The translations under genes and the position numbers were made by a program. A model generated the notes under the pieces. It did no database searches and was not told the origin of the DNA. It was given only the letters and a program-made list of their open reading frames with translations. A stretch of DNA of 33,822 nucleotides from Candidatus Accumulibacter sp. 66-26 (GTDB lineage: Bacteria; Pseudomonadota; Gammaproteobacteria; Burkholderiales; Rhodocyclaceae), in assembly GCA_001897745.1 (NCBI GenBank), contig MKUH01000019.1, positions 423,455 to 457,276 of the forward strand. The letters run 5' to 3'. The first letter of the stretch is position 1. Every line of letters starts with the position of its first letter. Below are positions 1 to 8,202 of this stretch, one piece after another.

Positions 1-1
1 T

Positions 2-925
2 GCGCTGGCCGCCGACCCCGCGCTGCGCGACCTGCCGCGCTTCGTCCTCGGCGGCGGCAGCAATCTCGTGCTCAACGGCGATTTCACCGGACTGATCCTG
101 GCCGTCGAGATTCCCGGCCGCCGCCTCGCCGGCGAGGACGCCGACGCCTGGTACGTCGAAGCCGGCGCCGGCGAGAACTGGCACGATTTCGTGCGCTGGA
201 CGCTGGAACAGGGCTGGCCGGGGCTGGAGAACCTGGCGCTGATTCCCGGCACGGTGGGCGCCGCGCCGATCCAGAACATCGGCGCCTACGGGCTGGAAGT
301 CGCCGACCGCCTGCTCGCGCTGGAAGCCTTCGACCTCGAGCGCGGCGGCACGGTGCGCTTCGACCGCACCGGCTGCCGCTTCGCCTATCGCGACAGCGTG
401 TTCAAACAGGAAGGCTGGCACCTCGCCGGGCGCTTCGTGATCACCTCGGTGACTTTCCGCCTGCCCAAGGCCTGGCAGGCGATCACCCGCTACGCCGACG
501 TCGCCGGCGAGCTCGCCGCGCAGGGCATCGCGCAGCCGACGGCGCGCCAGATCGCCGACGCCGTCATCGCGATCCGCCGGCGCAAGCTGCCCAACCCGGC
601 GCAGCTGCCGAACGCCGGCAGCTTCTTCCACAACCCGGTGGTCGACGCGGCGAGCGCCGAACGGCTCGCCGCGCGGCACCCGACGCTGCCGCGCTACGCG
701 CAGGCCGACGGCAGCGTCAAGCTCGCCGCCGGCTGGCTGATCGAGCAGGCCGGCTGGAAGGGGCGCGACCTCGGCCCGGTCGGCATGTACGAAAAGCAGG
801 CGCTGGTCCTCGTCAATCGCGGCGGTGCGCACGGCAGCGACGTGCGCGCGCTGATGCGCGCGGTGCAGGCCGACGTGTTCAAGCAATTCGGCGTCGAACT
901 GACGCCGGAACCGATCTTTCTCTGA
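2..925 (+). CDS. murB: UDP-N-acetylenolpyruvoylglucosamine reductase, 5' partial
   Basis: MurB is the cytoplasmic FAD enzyme that reduces UDP-GlcNAc-enolpyruvate to UDP-MurNAc in peptidoglycan synthesis. The frame is open from base 2 and the real start lies outside the window. The first visible residues contain the FAD-binding GGGSNLVL motif. Further motifs are [22 protein letters not shown] (the substrate Arg), NAGSFFHNP (the proton-donor Ser) and LTPEPIF near the C-terminus (the catalytic Glu). About 307 residues are present; E. coli MurB has 342, so roughly 30–35 N-terminal residues are missing. The layout fits the E. coli-like type I enzyme. The internal GTG at 68 lies inside the GGGSN motif region and is not the start. 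The cupin gene follows after 13 nt. Confidence 0.96.
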   Translation, partial: ALAADPALRDLPRFVLGGGSNLVLNGDFTGLILAVEIPGRRLAGEDADAWYVEAGAGENWHDFVRWTLEQGWPGLENLALIPGTVGAAPIQNIGAYGLEVADRLLALEAFDLERGGTVRFDRTGCRFAYRDSVFKQEGWHLAGRFVITSVTFRLPKAWQAITRYADVAGELAAQGIAQPTARQIADAVIAIRRRKLPNPAQLPNAGSFFHNPVVDAASAERLAARHPTLPRYAQADGSVKLAAGWLIEQAGWKGRDLGPVGMYEKQALVLVNRGGAHGSDVRALMRAVQADVFKQFGVELTPEPIFL

Positions 926-938
926 ACGAGCCCCCGCC

Positions 939-1334
939 ATGCCCGCCGCCAAACCCGCCGCGACGCCGGCAATCGTCGCCTTCGCCGAGCCCGCGGCCCC
1001 GCTGGAGCCGACCTACGACCGCCCGCGCCCCGACCGTCTGCTCAGCGGCAACCCGCTGCGCACGACCTGGAACCATTTCAGCAACCGCAGCGGCGAGGTC
1101 GATTGCGGCGTCTGGGCGTGCGAGCCGGGGGCCTGGCGGATCGCCTTCGCCGACGCCAAGGACGAATTCTTCCACGTCGTCGCCGGTCGCCTGCGCATCA
1201 CCGACGAAGCGGGCCGCGCCTGCGAGTTCGGTCCGGGCGATTCCGGCGTGATTCCCGGCGGCTTCCGGGGAAGTTTCGAAGTGCTCGAAGCGGTGCGCAA
1301 GCACTACGTCGTCGTCGAGCGCAGGACGGCGTAG
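939..1334 (+). CDS. small cupin-domain protein (Cupin_3/DUF861-like)
   Basis: This 131-residue protein has a Pro/Ala-rich N-terminus (residues 1–30) and then a single cupin barrel. The barrel shows DEFFHVVAGRLRI as the first cupin motif and FGPGDSGVIPGGFRGSFEV as the second. The usual two His plus Glu metal set is largely missing from motif 1, as is common in the Cupin_3 group related to ureidoglycine aminohydrolase, so catalysis cannot be assumed. It sits 13 nt after murB and may be co-transcribed with it, although nothing links its function to cell-wall synthesis. It converges on the DUF1840 gene across a short hairpin. The substrate is unknown. Confidence 0.8.
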   Translation: MPAAKPAATPAIVAFAEPAAPLEPTYDRPRPDRLLSGNPLRTTWNHFSNRSGEVDCGVWACEPGAWRIAFADAKDEFFHVVAGRLRITDEAGRACEFGPGDSGVIPGGFRGSFEVLEAVRKHYVVVERRTA

Positions 1335-1341
1335 GCCGCAA

Positions 1342-1361
1342 CCGCAGCGCACCCGCTGCGG
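1342..1361. terminator. GC-rich hairpin between convergent genes
   Basis: A perfect 8-bp stem (CCGCAGCG / CGCTGCGG) with a CACC loop fills the 32-nt gap between the convergent cupin and DUF1840 genes. Its position suggests two-way termination, but there is no T-tract on either side, so it is not a classical intrinsic terminator. Confidence 0.4.
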
Positions 1362-1366
1362 CCGCC

Positions 1367-1726
1367 TCAGTCCTGCGCGAAGTCCCGCGCGGCTTCCCAG
1401 AGGACGAAACCGTCCTCGTTGCGCGTCCGTTCGAGCAGCTCGATCAGCGGCCAGGCGCGCTGGCCGAGCGTGACCACCGGCGGTTTTCCGGCTTTCTTTT
1501 CTTCCTCGGCGGCTTCGTCGTCATCGCTGGCCGATCGTGCGGCTTCCAGCCGCGCCTTTTCCTCGGCCACCGCCTTGCGCAGGCGCAGCAGCGCATCCGG
1601 CAGCTGCTCGGCGGTGATGACACCGCGCGCCGTGCATTCCTTGCCGATGATCTGCAGCAGGCTGCGCGCCGTCGGCGCCATCGTGACCATCTCGCCGGCG
1701 CTGCTTGAGTTGAATTTGACCAACAT
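1367..1726 (-). CDS. DUF1840 domain-containing protein
   Basis: This 119-residue protein begins MLVKFNSSSAGEMVTM and ends with a segment around GQRAWPLIELLERT. Both fit DUF1840, a family of short cytoplasmic proteins seen mainly in betaproteobacteria. An acidic low-complexity linker (DDDEAAEEEKK) lies near residues 68–78. No catalytic motif is visible and the function is unknown. The gene is divergent from the methyltransferase-like gene and convergent with the cupin gene, so it is probably monocistronic. Confidence 0.85.
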   Translation of the reverse strand: MLVKFNSSSAGEMVTMAPTARSLLQIIGKECTARGVITAEQLPDALLRLRKAVAEEKARLEAARSASDDDEAAEEEKKAGKPPVVTLGQRAWPLIELLERTRNEDGFVLWEAARDFAQD

Positions 1727-1807
1727 GTCCGTGCTCCTTCTCGTGCCTTCGAGCGGCGACTGCCGCCATCCAGGCTCAAGAATAGCGCGATTGCGCCCGG
1801 AAGGCGG

Positions 1808-1836
1808 TTGTCATGACAGGCGCAATCGACAACAAT
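1808..1836 (+). promoter_or_regulatory. sigma70-like promoter of the methyltransferase-like gene
   Basis: A TTGTCA −35 (1808–1813), a 17-nt spacer and an AACAAT −10 (1831–1836) match the sigma70 consensus at 5/6 and 4/6 positions. The predicted transcript begins near 1843, just before the GGGAGGAG ribosome site (1850–1857). This supports the start at 1861 and argues against the in-frame ATG at 1813, which lies inside the promoter. Confidence 0.5.
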
Positions 1837-1860
1837 GGCCGGAACAAAGGGAGGAGCAAG

Positions 1861-2499
1861 ATGAGCAATCCGTCACTGGATCCGGACCCGGGCGTCGTCA
1901 GCCTGTTCACCGGCGAACTCGACGACATGGCGTGCAAGGCCGTCGAGAAGCGCCGCCTCCTCGGCAACGAGGTCAGCGTCCTGCTCTTCGGGCAGAACGT
2001 CGGCACCGCCGCCGTCCGCATGGCGGCGGCCGGCGCCCGCGTCGTCGTCGACAGCGCGGTCGGCGAACTGCCGAGCCGTTCCGGCCTGCGCGCCGCGCCC
2101 TTGCCGCTCGCTCCGCTGCCCGACGTGGCGGATTTTCCCGAAGCGCCCTTCGACCTCATCGTCGGCCAGCTCGCGCTGCACCCGCTGCGCTACGAGGAAG
2201 CGCGCAAGGTCGTACGCCAGCTCCTGCTCACGCTGAAAATCGGCGGCAAGCTCTACCTCTCGGCCTATGGCCTGCACTCGACGCTCGGCGATCACTATCC
2301 GGACAGCGACAAGCTGATCGAGGAACGCTACGCCGCGCTGCCGCCGACCCTCGCCGCAAGCTACGGGCTGCCGACCGGTCCCCTCTGCCTCTACTCCGAA
2401 CGCAACCTGATCACCCTGCTCTTCGGCATCGGCGCATCGGTGCTGCAGAGCGCCACCGGCGCCTTCGGCAACGTGCGCGCGGTCGCCGTCCGCGTCTGA
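1861..2499 (+). CDS. methyltransferase-like protein, unknown substrate
   Basis: The protein has 212 residues from ATG 1861, which follows a strong GGGAGGAG ribosome site. The fold reads like a class I SAM-dependent methyltransferase: a strand–loop–helix (VLLFGQNVGTAAVRMAAAGARVVV), a central FDLIVGQLALHPL strand, and LLLTLKIGGKLYLSAYG resembling the LKPGG motif. The first loop, which normally binds SAM as GxGxG, is FGQNVG here, so cofactor binding is uncertain. The N-terminal 20 residues are polar and there is no signal peptide. A predicted promoter at 1808–1836 suggests its own transcript. I cannot assign a substrate. Confidence 0.7.
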   Translation: MSNPSLDPDPGVVSLFTGELDDMACKAVEKRRLLGNEVSVLLFGQNVGTAAVRMAAAGARVVVDSAVGELPSRSGLRAAPLPLAPLPDVADFPEAPFDLIVGQLALHPLRYEEARKVVRQLLLTLKIGGKLYLSAYGLHSTLGDHYPDSDKLIEERYAALPPTLAASYGLPTGPLCLYSERNLITLLFGIGASVLQSATGAFGNVRAVAVRV

Positions 2500-2539
2500 G
2501 GCCCTGGGCTTTGGCCGGCCGAAGTCGGCTTGGGCGGAA

Positions 2540-2548
2540 TGGTAGAAT
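2540..2548 (+). promoter_or_regulatory. extended −10 element upstream of can
   Basis: TGG followed by TAGAAT forms an extended −10 (TGn-TATAAT-like). There is no convincing −35 at normal spacing. It would start transcription near 2555, about 80 nt before can. Confidence 0.4.
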
Positions 2549-2636
2549 GTGAGCGCTGCGGCGCGGAGGCCTGCAGCGGGCGCACGCCGCCCGACCGCCG
2601 CTCCGCGCCGACCGCGCCACCCTTGGAGGCTCCCCC

Positions 2637-3320
2637 ATGCCCGACCTGTCCCATCTCTTTGAACAAAACCGTCTGTGGTCCGAACAGATGCGCGCCGAAG
2701 ACCCCGCCTTCTTCGAACGCCTCGCCAAGCTGCAGTCGCCCGAATACCTGTGGATCGGCTGCTCCGACTCGCGCGTTCCGGCCAACCAGATCACCGGCCT
2801 GCTGCCCGGCGAGGTCTTCGTGCACCGCAACGTCGCCAACATCGTCGTGCACAGCGACCTCAACCTCCTGTCGGTCCTTCAGTTCGCGGTCGACGTGCTG
2901 CGCGTCAAGCACATCCTCGTCGTCGGCCACTACGGCTGCGGCGGCGTCAAGGCCGCACACGACAACCTGCGTCTCGGCCTGGTCGACAACTGGCTGCGCC
3001 ACATCCAGGACGTGCGCCAGAAGCACACCCAGCTGCTCGACGCCTGTGCCGACGTCAAGGAACGCATCGACCGCCTGTGCGAACTCAACGTCATCGAACA
3101 GGTGCTCAACGTCAGCCACACGACGGTCCTGCAGGAAGCCTGGGGGCGCGGCCAGGAAGTCGCCGTGCACGGCTGGATCTTCGGCCTCACCGACGGCCTG
3201 ACGCGCGACCTGCACATCACGATCAACGGCCAGGCCGCGCTGCAGGAGACCTACGCCGCGGCGCTCGCCGAACTCGAAACCTTCACGCCCGGCGCGCCCT
3301 TCGTGCCGGCCGCCGCCTGA
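2637..3320 (+). CDS. can: beta-class carbonic anhydrase
   Basis: This cytoplasmic zinc enzyme interconverts CO2 and bicarbonate. In 227 residues it has CSDSR with C42, D44 and R46, and HYGCGG with H98 and C101. These are the same positions as the zinc ligands and catalytic Asp–Arg pair of E. coli Can. The start is an ATG after a GGAGG ribosome site (about 2625). The segment VHRNVANIV, also typical of the family, precedes the second ligand pair. It is followed after 11 nt by the ROK kinase and then the MOSC gene, so the three may be co-transcribed. It likely supplies bicarbonate for carboxylation reactions. Confidence 0.96.
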   Translation: MPDLSHLFEQNRLWSEQMRAEDPAFFERLAKLQSPEYLWIGCSDSRVPANQITGLLPGEVFVHRNVANIVVHSDLNLLSVLQFAVDVLRVKHILVVGHYGCGGVKAAHDNLRLGLVDNWLRHIQDVRQKHTQLLDACADVKERIDRLCELNVIEQVLNVSHTTVLQEAWGRGQEVAVHGWIFGLTDGLTRDLHITINGQAALQETYAAALAELETFTPGAPFVPAAA

Positions 3321-3331
3321 GCGGCAGCGCC

Positions 3332-4240
3332 GTGCTGCGCCTCGGCGTCGATCTCGGCGGCACGAAGATCGAGATCGTCGCGTTCGAAGAGGCCGAAGGC
3401 GGCGCCTGCCGCGAACTCCTGCGCCGGCGCGTGGCGACGCCGCAGGGCGACTATCTGGCGACGCTGCACACGGTCGCCGGCCTCGTCGAAGCGGCGGAAG
3501 GCGAACTCGGACGGCGCGGCAGCGTCGGCATCGGCACGCCGGGCGCCGAATCGGCGCTGGACGGCCGCATCAAGAACGCCAACTCGACCTGCCTGAACGG
3601 CAAGCCGCTGCGCCGCGACCTGCAGACGCTGCTGCAGCGCGAAGTGCGCCTGGCCAACGACGCCAACTGCTTCGCGCTCTCGGAAGCGATCGACGGCGCC
3701 GGGCAGGGCGCCGAAGTCATTTTCGGCATCATTCTCGGCACCGGCGTCGGCGGCGGCATCGTCCTGCGCGGGCAGGCGCTGACCGGCGCCAACCGGATCG
3801 CCGGCGAGTGGGGGCACAATCCCCTGCCGCTGCCGCAAGCCGACGATCTGCCGCTGCCCGCCTGCTACTGCGGGCGCGCCGGCTGCGTCGAAACCTATCT
3901 GTCCGGCCCCGGCCTCGCCGCCGACCACCGCCGCCACGGCGGGGAAGCGCTGACGCCGGAAGCGATCGCCGCGCAGGCCGCCGCCGGCGATGCCGCCTGT
4001 GGCGCGACGCTCGCGCGCTACGCGGCGCGCCTGGCTAGGGCGCTGGGTTCGGTAATCAACCTGCTCGACCCGGACGTGATCGTGCTCGGCGGCGGCCTGT
4101 CCAAGCTCGACCGCCTGTACGACGAAGTGCCGCGCCTGTGGGCGCCGCACGTTTTCTCCGATCATATCGCCACCCGCCTGCTGCGCCACCGGCACGGCGA
4201 CTCGTCGGGCGTGCGCGGCGCCGCCCGCCTGTGGAGCTGA
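3332..4240 (+). CDS. ROK-family sugar kinase (fructokinase/glucokinase-like)
   Basis: This 302-residue kinase starts at GTG 3332, 11 nt after can. The start is chosen because the ATP-binding motif VDLGGTK begins at about residue 6, as in other ROK proteins. Also visible are the catalytic-loop region LANDANCFALSEA, GTGVGGGIV, EWGHNPL, and the ROK zinc cluster CYCGRAGCVETYLSG. The family phosphorylates hexoses such as fructose, glucose or N-acetyl sugars. The best guess is fructokinase of the Mak type, but sugar specificity cannot be read from sequence. The MOSC gene begins 4 nt after the stop, indicating translational proximity. Confidence 0.9.
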   Translation: MLRLGVDLGGTKIEIVAFEEAEGGACRELLRRRVATPQGDYLATLHTVAGLVEAAEGELGRRGSVGIGTPGAESALDGRIKNANSTCLNGKPLRRDLQTLLQREVRLANDANCFALSEAIDGAGQGAEVIFGIILGTGVGGGIVLRGQALTGANRIAGEWGHNPLPLPQADDLPLPACYCGRAGCVETYLSGPGLAADHRRHGGEALTPEAIAAQAAAGDAACGATLARYAARLARALGSVINLLDPDVIVLGGGLSKLDRLYDEVPRLWAPHVFSDHIATRLLRHRHGDSSGVRGAARLWS

Positions 4241-4244
4241 CGCC

Positions 4245-4964
4245 ATGAACCCATCATCCCCGCTGCGCCTTTACACCGGCCAGATCACGCGCATCGACGA
4301 CGAAGGGCAGAGCACCGCCATCTACAAGCAGCCGGTGGCCGGCGCCATCGCCCTCGGCCCGGAAGGGCTGGCCGGCGACGCGCAGGCCGACCGGCGCGTG
4401 CACGGCGGCCCCGAGAAGGCGGTGCATCACTACGCCGCCGAGAACTACGCGCGCCTCGCCGAGCGCTTTCCGACCATCGCCGCGCAGCTCGTCCCCGGCA
4501 GCATCGGCGAAAACGTCTCGACGCTGGGCTGGGACGAACGCACGGTGCACATCGGCGACGTCTTCCGCCTCGGCACGGCGCGCGTGCAGGTCAGCCAGCC
4601 GCGCAGCCCGTGCTGGAAGATCGACCATCGCTACGCGACGCCCGGCCTCGCGCGCCACGTCGCCGAGAGCGGGCTGACCGGCTGGTACTACCGCGTGCTG
4701 GAAACCGGCATCGTCGCCCCCGGCGCCGATTTCGAACTGCTCGAACGGCAGCCCGGCGCGCTGTCGCTCGCCGCGCTGTGGCAGTTGTGGGGCGAGCACC
4801 GCCCGGCGCCGCAGCGCCTCGTCGACGCCGCCGCCGCCCCCGGCCTGACGCCGGGCTGGAGCAAGCGGCTCGCCGACCGCGCCGCCTGGCTGCTCACCAA
4901 CGCCGGCGCCGGCGAAAAGCCGCCGACGATGTTCCACGTGAAACCAGAGGCGCCGGAAAACTGA
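4245..4964 (+). CDS. MOSC domain-containing protein (YiiM-like)
   Basis: This 239-residue protein carries a MOSC domain, the fold of the molybdenum-cofactor sulfurase C-terminus. Features include GLAGDAQADRRVHGGPEKAVHHYAAENY, SIGENVSTLG, and SQPRSPCWKID with the conserved Cys. The C-terminal 60 residues correspond to the three-helix extension of E. coli YiiM, which uses molybdenum cofactor to detoxify N-hydroxylated bases. The protein is cytoplasmic, without a signal peptide. A role in reducing N-hydroxylated compounds is inferred from YiiM. It follows the ROK kinase by 4 nt, and no functional link between the two is evident. Confidence 0.87.
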   Translation: MNPSSPLRLYTGQITRIDDEGQSTAIYKQPVAGAIALGPEGLAGDAQADRRVHGGPEKAVHHYAAENYARLAERFPTIAAQLVPGSIGENVSTLGWDERTVHIGDVFRLGTARVQVSQPRSPCWKIDHRYATPGLARHVAESGLTGWYYRVLETGIVAPGADFELLERQPGALSLAALWQLWGEHRPAPQRLVDAAAAPGLTPGWSKRLADRAAWLLTNAGAGEKPPTMFHVKPEAPEN

Positions 4965-5016
4965 TATCCCTTCCGCCGGGGCAAGCTCGGGGGTGCGGGC
5001 GCGGGAGGGGCCCGGT

Positions 5017-5895
5017 TCAGTCCCGCCACGCCGCGAGCAGGCCGGCGATCAGCTCCGAATCCCGCTCGGCGGCGCGGCAGACGAGCGAAAGGTGGTAGTC
5101 GGGCAGTTCGACCTCGATCGGCAGCACCCGGAAGTCCTCGCCGATCCCGCCGACCTCGGACGCCGGCACCACGGCGATGCCGGAAAAGCCCTGGCGCAGC
5201 AGATCCATCAGCAGCTCGCCGTCGGAACTGTAGAGCGCGACCTCGGGCGTCAGCCCGGCCTCATGGAAGGCGCGCAACAGGCGCTCGTAACTGCCGACGC
5301 CGACCGAGCGCCGGAGCAGGAGCAGGGGATGGCTGCTCAGGTCGCGCAGCGAGAGGGACGCCGCGCCGGCGAGCGCGGACAGGCGGCGCGGCAGCACCGC
5401 GACCGTGCGGCTCGTCGCCAGCCGATGGACGGCGAAATTCTCCGGACGTAGCGGCGGCTGCATGAAGGCCGCGTCGAGCTGCCCGCCTTGCAACAGGCGC
5501 TCCAGATAGCTCGAATCGCCGACCACGAGGCCGAGCTGGCGCTCCCGGAAGAGCGCGTGCATGCGCTCGAAACGCGCCAGCCACAGGGCGCGTCCGGTGG
5601 GCGAGAGGCCGATGCGCAGCGCCGGCCCGACCTGCGCCGCGATGCGGATGACCTCCTCGCGGGAAGCCTCGACCGCGCGCAGGATTTCCCGCGCCCGCCG
5701 ATAGAAGAGCTCGCCCGCCTCGGTGATCTTCAGGCTGCGTCCCTGGCGGACGAACAGCTCGGTCCCCAGTTCCTCCTCCAGTTCGCGCAGGCGCTGGCTG
5801 AGCGGCGGCTGCGCCATGTTCAGCAGGCGCGCCGCGCGGCTGATCTGGCCCTGCTCGGCGATCGTGCAGAAATAGTGCATGCGCTTCAGATCCAC
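5017..5895 (-). CDS. LysR-type transcriptional regulator
   Basis: This 292-residue LysR protein has an N-terminal winged helix-turn-helix (residues 1–60, ARLLNMAQPPLSQRLRELEEELG) and a linker helix. A periplasmic-binding-protein-like effector domain starts near residue 90 (RIGLSPTGRALW). The HTH wording resembles the CatR/BenM branch, but the effector cannot be told. It is divergent from the DUF554 membrane gene across an AT-rich 172-bp gap with palindromes, the usual arrangement for LysR control of a neighbour plus autorepression. Its 3' end converges on the MOSC gene. Confidence 0.9.
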   Translation of the reverse strand: MDLKRMHYFCTIAEQGQISRAARLLNMAQPPLSQRLRELEEELGTELFVRQGRSLKITEAGELFYRRAREILRAVEASREEVIRIAAQVGPALRIGLSPTGRALWLARFERMHALFRERQLGLVVGDSSYLERLLQGGQLDAAFMQPPLRPENFAVHRLATSRTVAVLPRRLSALAGAASLSLRDLSSHPLLLLRRSVGVGSYERLLRAFHEAGLTPEVALYSSDGELLMDLLRQGFSGIAVVPASEVGGIGEDFRVLPIEVELPDYHLSLVCRAAERDSELIAGLLAAWRD

Positions 5896-6067
5896 CGGCG
5901 CCTCCCATAGCGAAATAGTCTATCGATCGAACAAAAACGGTATTTTTATCAGAAGAATAGGGGGACTAAACTACGTCGTCGATATCGTTTTCCACGTTCA
6001 ATCCCCGGCCTCCATCGCCCCGCTACGCCGGCAGAGCGCCGCCGGATTGCCGCAACGGAGGTTTCTC
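5896..6067. promoter_or_regulatory. AT-rich divergent control region, lysR / DUF554
   Basis: The first 80 bases are far richer in A/T than their surroundings. They hold an 8-bp palindrome TCGATCGA (5923–5930) and an inverted repeat AAAAA-CGGTA-TTTTT (5933–5947). A TAAACT hexamer at 5967–5972 could be the −10 for DUF554. The ribosome site GGAGG lies at about 6057–6061. The region is a plausible LysR operator; the exact box is not assigned. Confidence 0.45.
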
Positions 6068-6784
6068 ATGCTGGGCCCCCTGGTCAACAGTGCCGTCCTG
6101 ATCGTCGGCGGCATTTCCGGCGCCGCCCTCGGCCGGCGCATCCCGCGCCGCGTGCGCGAAGCGCTGCCGCTGACCTGCGGCATCATCTCGATCGGCGTCG
6201 GCGTCGTACTGATCAACAAGGTGCACGCCATCCCGCCGGTCGCCCTCGCGCTGCTCGCCGGCGCCCTGATCGGCGAACTGCTCTACCTCGAACGCGGCCT
6301 CGAACTGGCGATCGGCTGGGCGCAGCAGCGCGCCGAGCGGATACTGCCCGCCGACAAGGGAAATCCGCGCGTCGAAGGCTTCGTCGCCCGCTTCGTCACC
6401 ATCCTGGTGCTCTTCTGCGCCAGCGGCATGGGCATTTTCGGCGCCACCCACGAAGGAATGACCGGCGACGCCGACATCCTGATCGCCAAGTCGGTGCTCG
6501 ACCTGTTCACGGCGATGATCTTCGCCACCGAACTCGGCTACGCGGTCGCCCTCATCGCGCTCCCGCAGATCCTGATCCAGAGCGCGCTCTACTTCGGCGC
6601 CTTCCTGCTGATCCCGCTCGCCACGCCGAGCATGCTCGCCGACTTCTCGGCCTGCGGCGGCATCGTCATGCTGGCGACCGGCCTGCGCGTCTGCGGAATC
6701 AAGATATTCCCCATCGTCAACATGCTGCCGGCGCTGGTCCTGGCGATGCCCTGCTCGGCGCTGTGGTCGCGCTTCTTCGCCTGA
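6068..6784 (+). CDS. DUF554 family integral membrane protein
   Basis: This 238-residue polytopic membrane protein starts at ATG 6068, behind a GGAGG ribosome site. Frame continues upstream to 5879, but that extension lies in the divergent control region. About seven hydrophobic segments are visible. Glycine-rich NSAVLIVGGISGAALGRRIP at the N-terminus and the FCASGMGIFGA segment are typical of DUF554 (YdfK/YqgA-like). The transported substrate is not established for the family. The divergent LysR gene probably controls it. A GC-rich hairpin without a T-tract follows in the gap before tyrB. Confidence 0.87.
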   Translation: MLGPLVNSAVLIVGGISGAALGRRIPRRVREALPLTCGIISIGVGVVLINKVHAIPPVALALLAGALIGELLYLERGLELAIGWAQQRAERILPADKGNPRVEGFVARFVTILVLFCASGMGIFGATHEGMTGDADILIAKSVLDLFTAMIFATELGYAVALIALPQILIQSALYFGAFLLIPLATPSMLADFSACGGIVMLATGLRVCGIKIFPIVNMLPALVLAMPCSALWSRFFA

Positions 6785-6970
6785 GCCGGCGGCGCTTCGG
6801 ACGGCAAGAATCCGGGCAGGCCGGGGCGACGGCGACGGCACGCCGGCCGCCCCGCAACGCGCCCCATCTATCCAGCGCGCCGACAAGACGGTAATGTCCT
6901 GCCTGCAGCGCGGCGACCCGCCGCGCCCGCCATCCCGCCCAGAACCGATTGCCAAGGAATCTGCCGCACC

Positions 6971-8167
6971 ATGTTCGAACACGTCGACGCCTATCCCGGC
7001 GACCCCATCCTCACCCTCGTCGAAACCTTCCATCAGGACAGCAGCCCGCACAAGGTCAATCTCGGCATCGGCCTGTACTACGACGAGGACGGCCGCATTC
7101 CCCTGCTCGACTCGGTGCGCAAGGCCGAGACGGCGCTCGCCGCGGCGCCGGCCGCGCGTCCCTACCTGCCGATGGAAGGCGCCGCCGACTACCGCGCCGC
7201 AGTGCAGACGCTGCTCTTCGGCGCCGACAGCGCGGCGCTCAAGGCCGGCCGCATCGCCACCATCCAGACGATCGGCGGCTCCGGCGCGCTGAAGGTCGGC
7301 GCCGACCTGCTCAAGCGCTACTTCCCGCGCAGCGAGGTGTGGGTCAGCAACCCGACCTGGGACAACCACCGCTCGATCTTCGACGGCGCCGGCATCGCCG
7401 TGCACGACTACCCGTACTACGACGCGGCGACCGGCGGCGTCGCCTTCGCCGCCATGCTCGAAACGCTGAACGGCCTGCCGGCGCAGAGCATCGTCCTGCT
7501 CCACCCGTGCTGCCACAATCCGACCGGCGTCGACCTCTCGCAAGCACAGTGGCGCGAAGTGATCGCCATCGCCCAGGCGCGCCGCCTGATCCCCTTCCTC
7601 GACATCGCCTACCAGGGCTTCGGCGACAGCCTCGACGACGACGCCTACGCGATCCGCGCGATGGCCGACGCCGGCCTGACCTTCTTCGTCAGCAACTCCT
7701 TCTCGAAGAACCTGTCGTTCTACGGCGAGCGCTGCGGCGGCCTGTCGGTGGTCTGCCAGGACGCCGAGGAAGCTGCGCGCGTGCTCGGCCAGCTCAAGTT
7801 CACCGTGCGCCGCAACTACTCCAGCCCGCCGGCGCACGGCGGCCGGGTGACCGCCGCCGTGATGAACGACGCGGCGCTGCACGCCGAATGGGTGGGCGAG
7901 GTCGCTGCCATGCGCGAGCGCATCAAGGCGATGCGCCAGAAGCTCTACGACGTGCTCAGCGCGCGCCTGCCGGGGCGCGACTTCAGCTACTTCGTCAAGC
8001 AGCGCGGCATGTTCAGCTACACCGGCCTGAGCCCGGCGCAGGTCGACCGCCTGCGCGAGGAGTTCGCCGTCTATCTCGTCGGCTCCGGGCGCATGTGCGT
8101 CGCCGGCCTCAACGGCCACAACGTCGACTACGTGGCGGACGCCATGGCGGCGGTGCTCAAGGGCTGA
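6971..8167 (+). CDS. tyrB: aromatic amino acid / aspartate aminotransferase
   Basis: This 398-residue enzyme is a class I PLP-dependent aminotransferase of the AspC/TyrB group (subfamily Ialpha). The PLP lysine is K246 in [17 protein letters not shown], and R254 follows as the phosphate-binding Arg. CHNPTG (N183), DIAYQGFG (D211, Y214) and the C-terminal GRMCVAGLN with the carboxylate-binding Arg are all present. The reaction moves amino groups between aspartate or aromatic amino acids and 2-oxoglutarate. AspC-type and TyrB-type specificity cannot be separated safely; TyrB is the usual label for this form in betaproteobacteria. The gene stands alone, converging on a LysR gene. Confidence 0.92.
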   Translation: MFEHVDAYPGDPILTLVETFHQDSSPHKVNLGIGLYYDEDGRIPLLDSVRKAETALAAAPAARPYLPMEGAADYRAAVQTLLFGADSAALKAGRIATIQTIGGSGALKVGADLLKRYFPRSEVWVSNPTWDNHRSIFDGAGIAVHDYPYYDAATGGVAFAAMLETLNGLPAQSIVLLHPCCHNPTGVDLSQAQWREVIAIAQARRLIPFLDIAYQGFGDSLDDDAYAIRAMADAGLTFFVSNSFSKNLSFYGERCGGLSVVCQDAEEAARVLGQLKFTVRRNYSSPPAHGGRVTAAVMNDAALHAEWVGEVAAMRERIKAMRQKLYDVLSARLPGRDFSYFVKQRGMFSYTGLSPAQVDRLREEFAVYLVGSGRMCVAGLNGHNVDYVADAMAAVLKG

Positions 8168-8179
8168 TCCGAGCGGTCC

Positions 8180-8202
8180 GGCGCGCCTCAGGGAAGCGCG
8201 CC
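8180..8202. terminator. hairpin between tyrB and convergent lysR
   Basis: A perfect 7-bp stem GGCGCGC / GCGCGCC with a 9-nt loop overlaps the stop codon of the minus-strand LysR gene, just after tyrB. It lacks a T-tract, so termination is only suggested by position. Confidence 0.3.

Noticed and set aside
1813-1860. Longer N-terminus of the methyltransferase-like protein
   Set aside because: The ATG at 1813 lies inside a good promoter, whereas ATG 1861 has a strong ribosome site.
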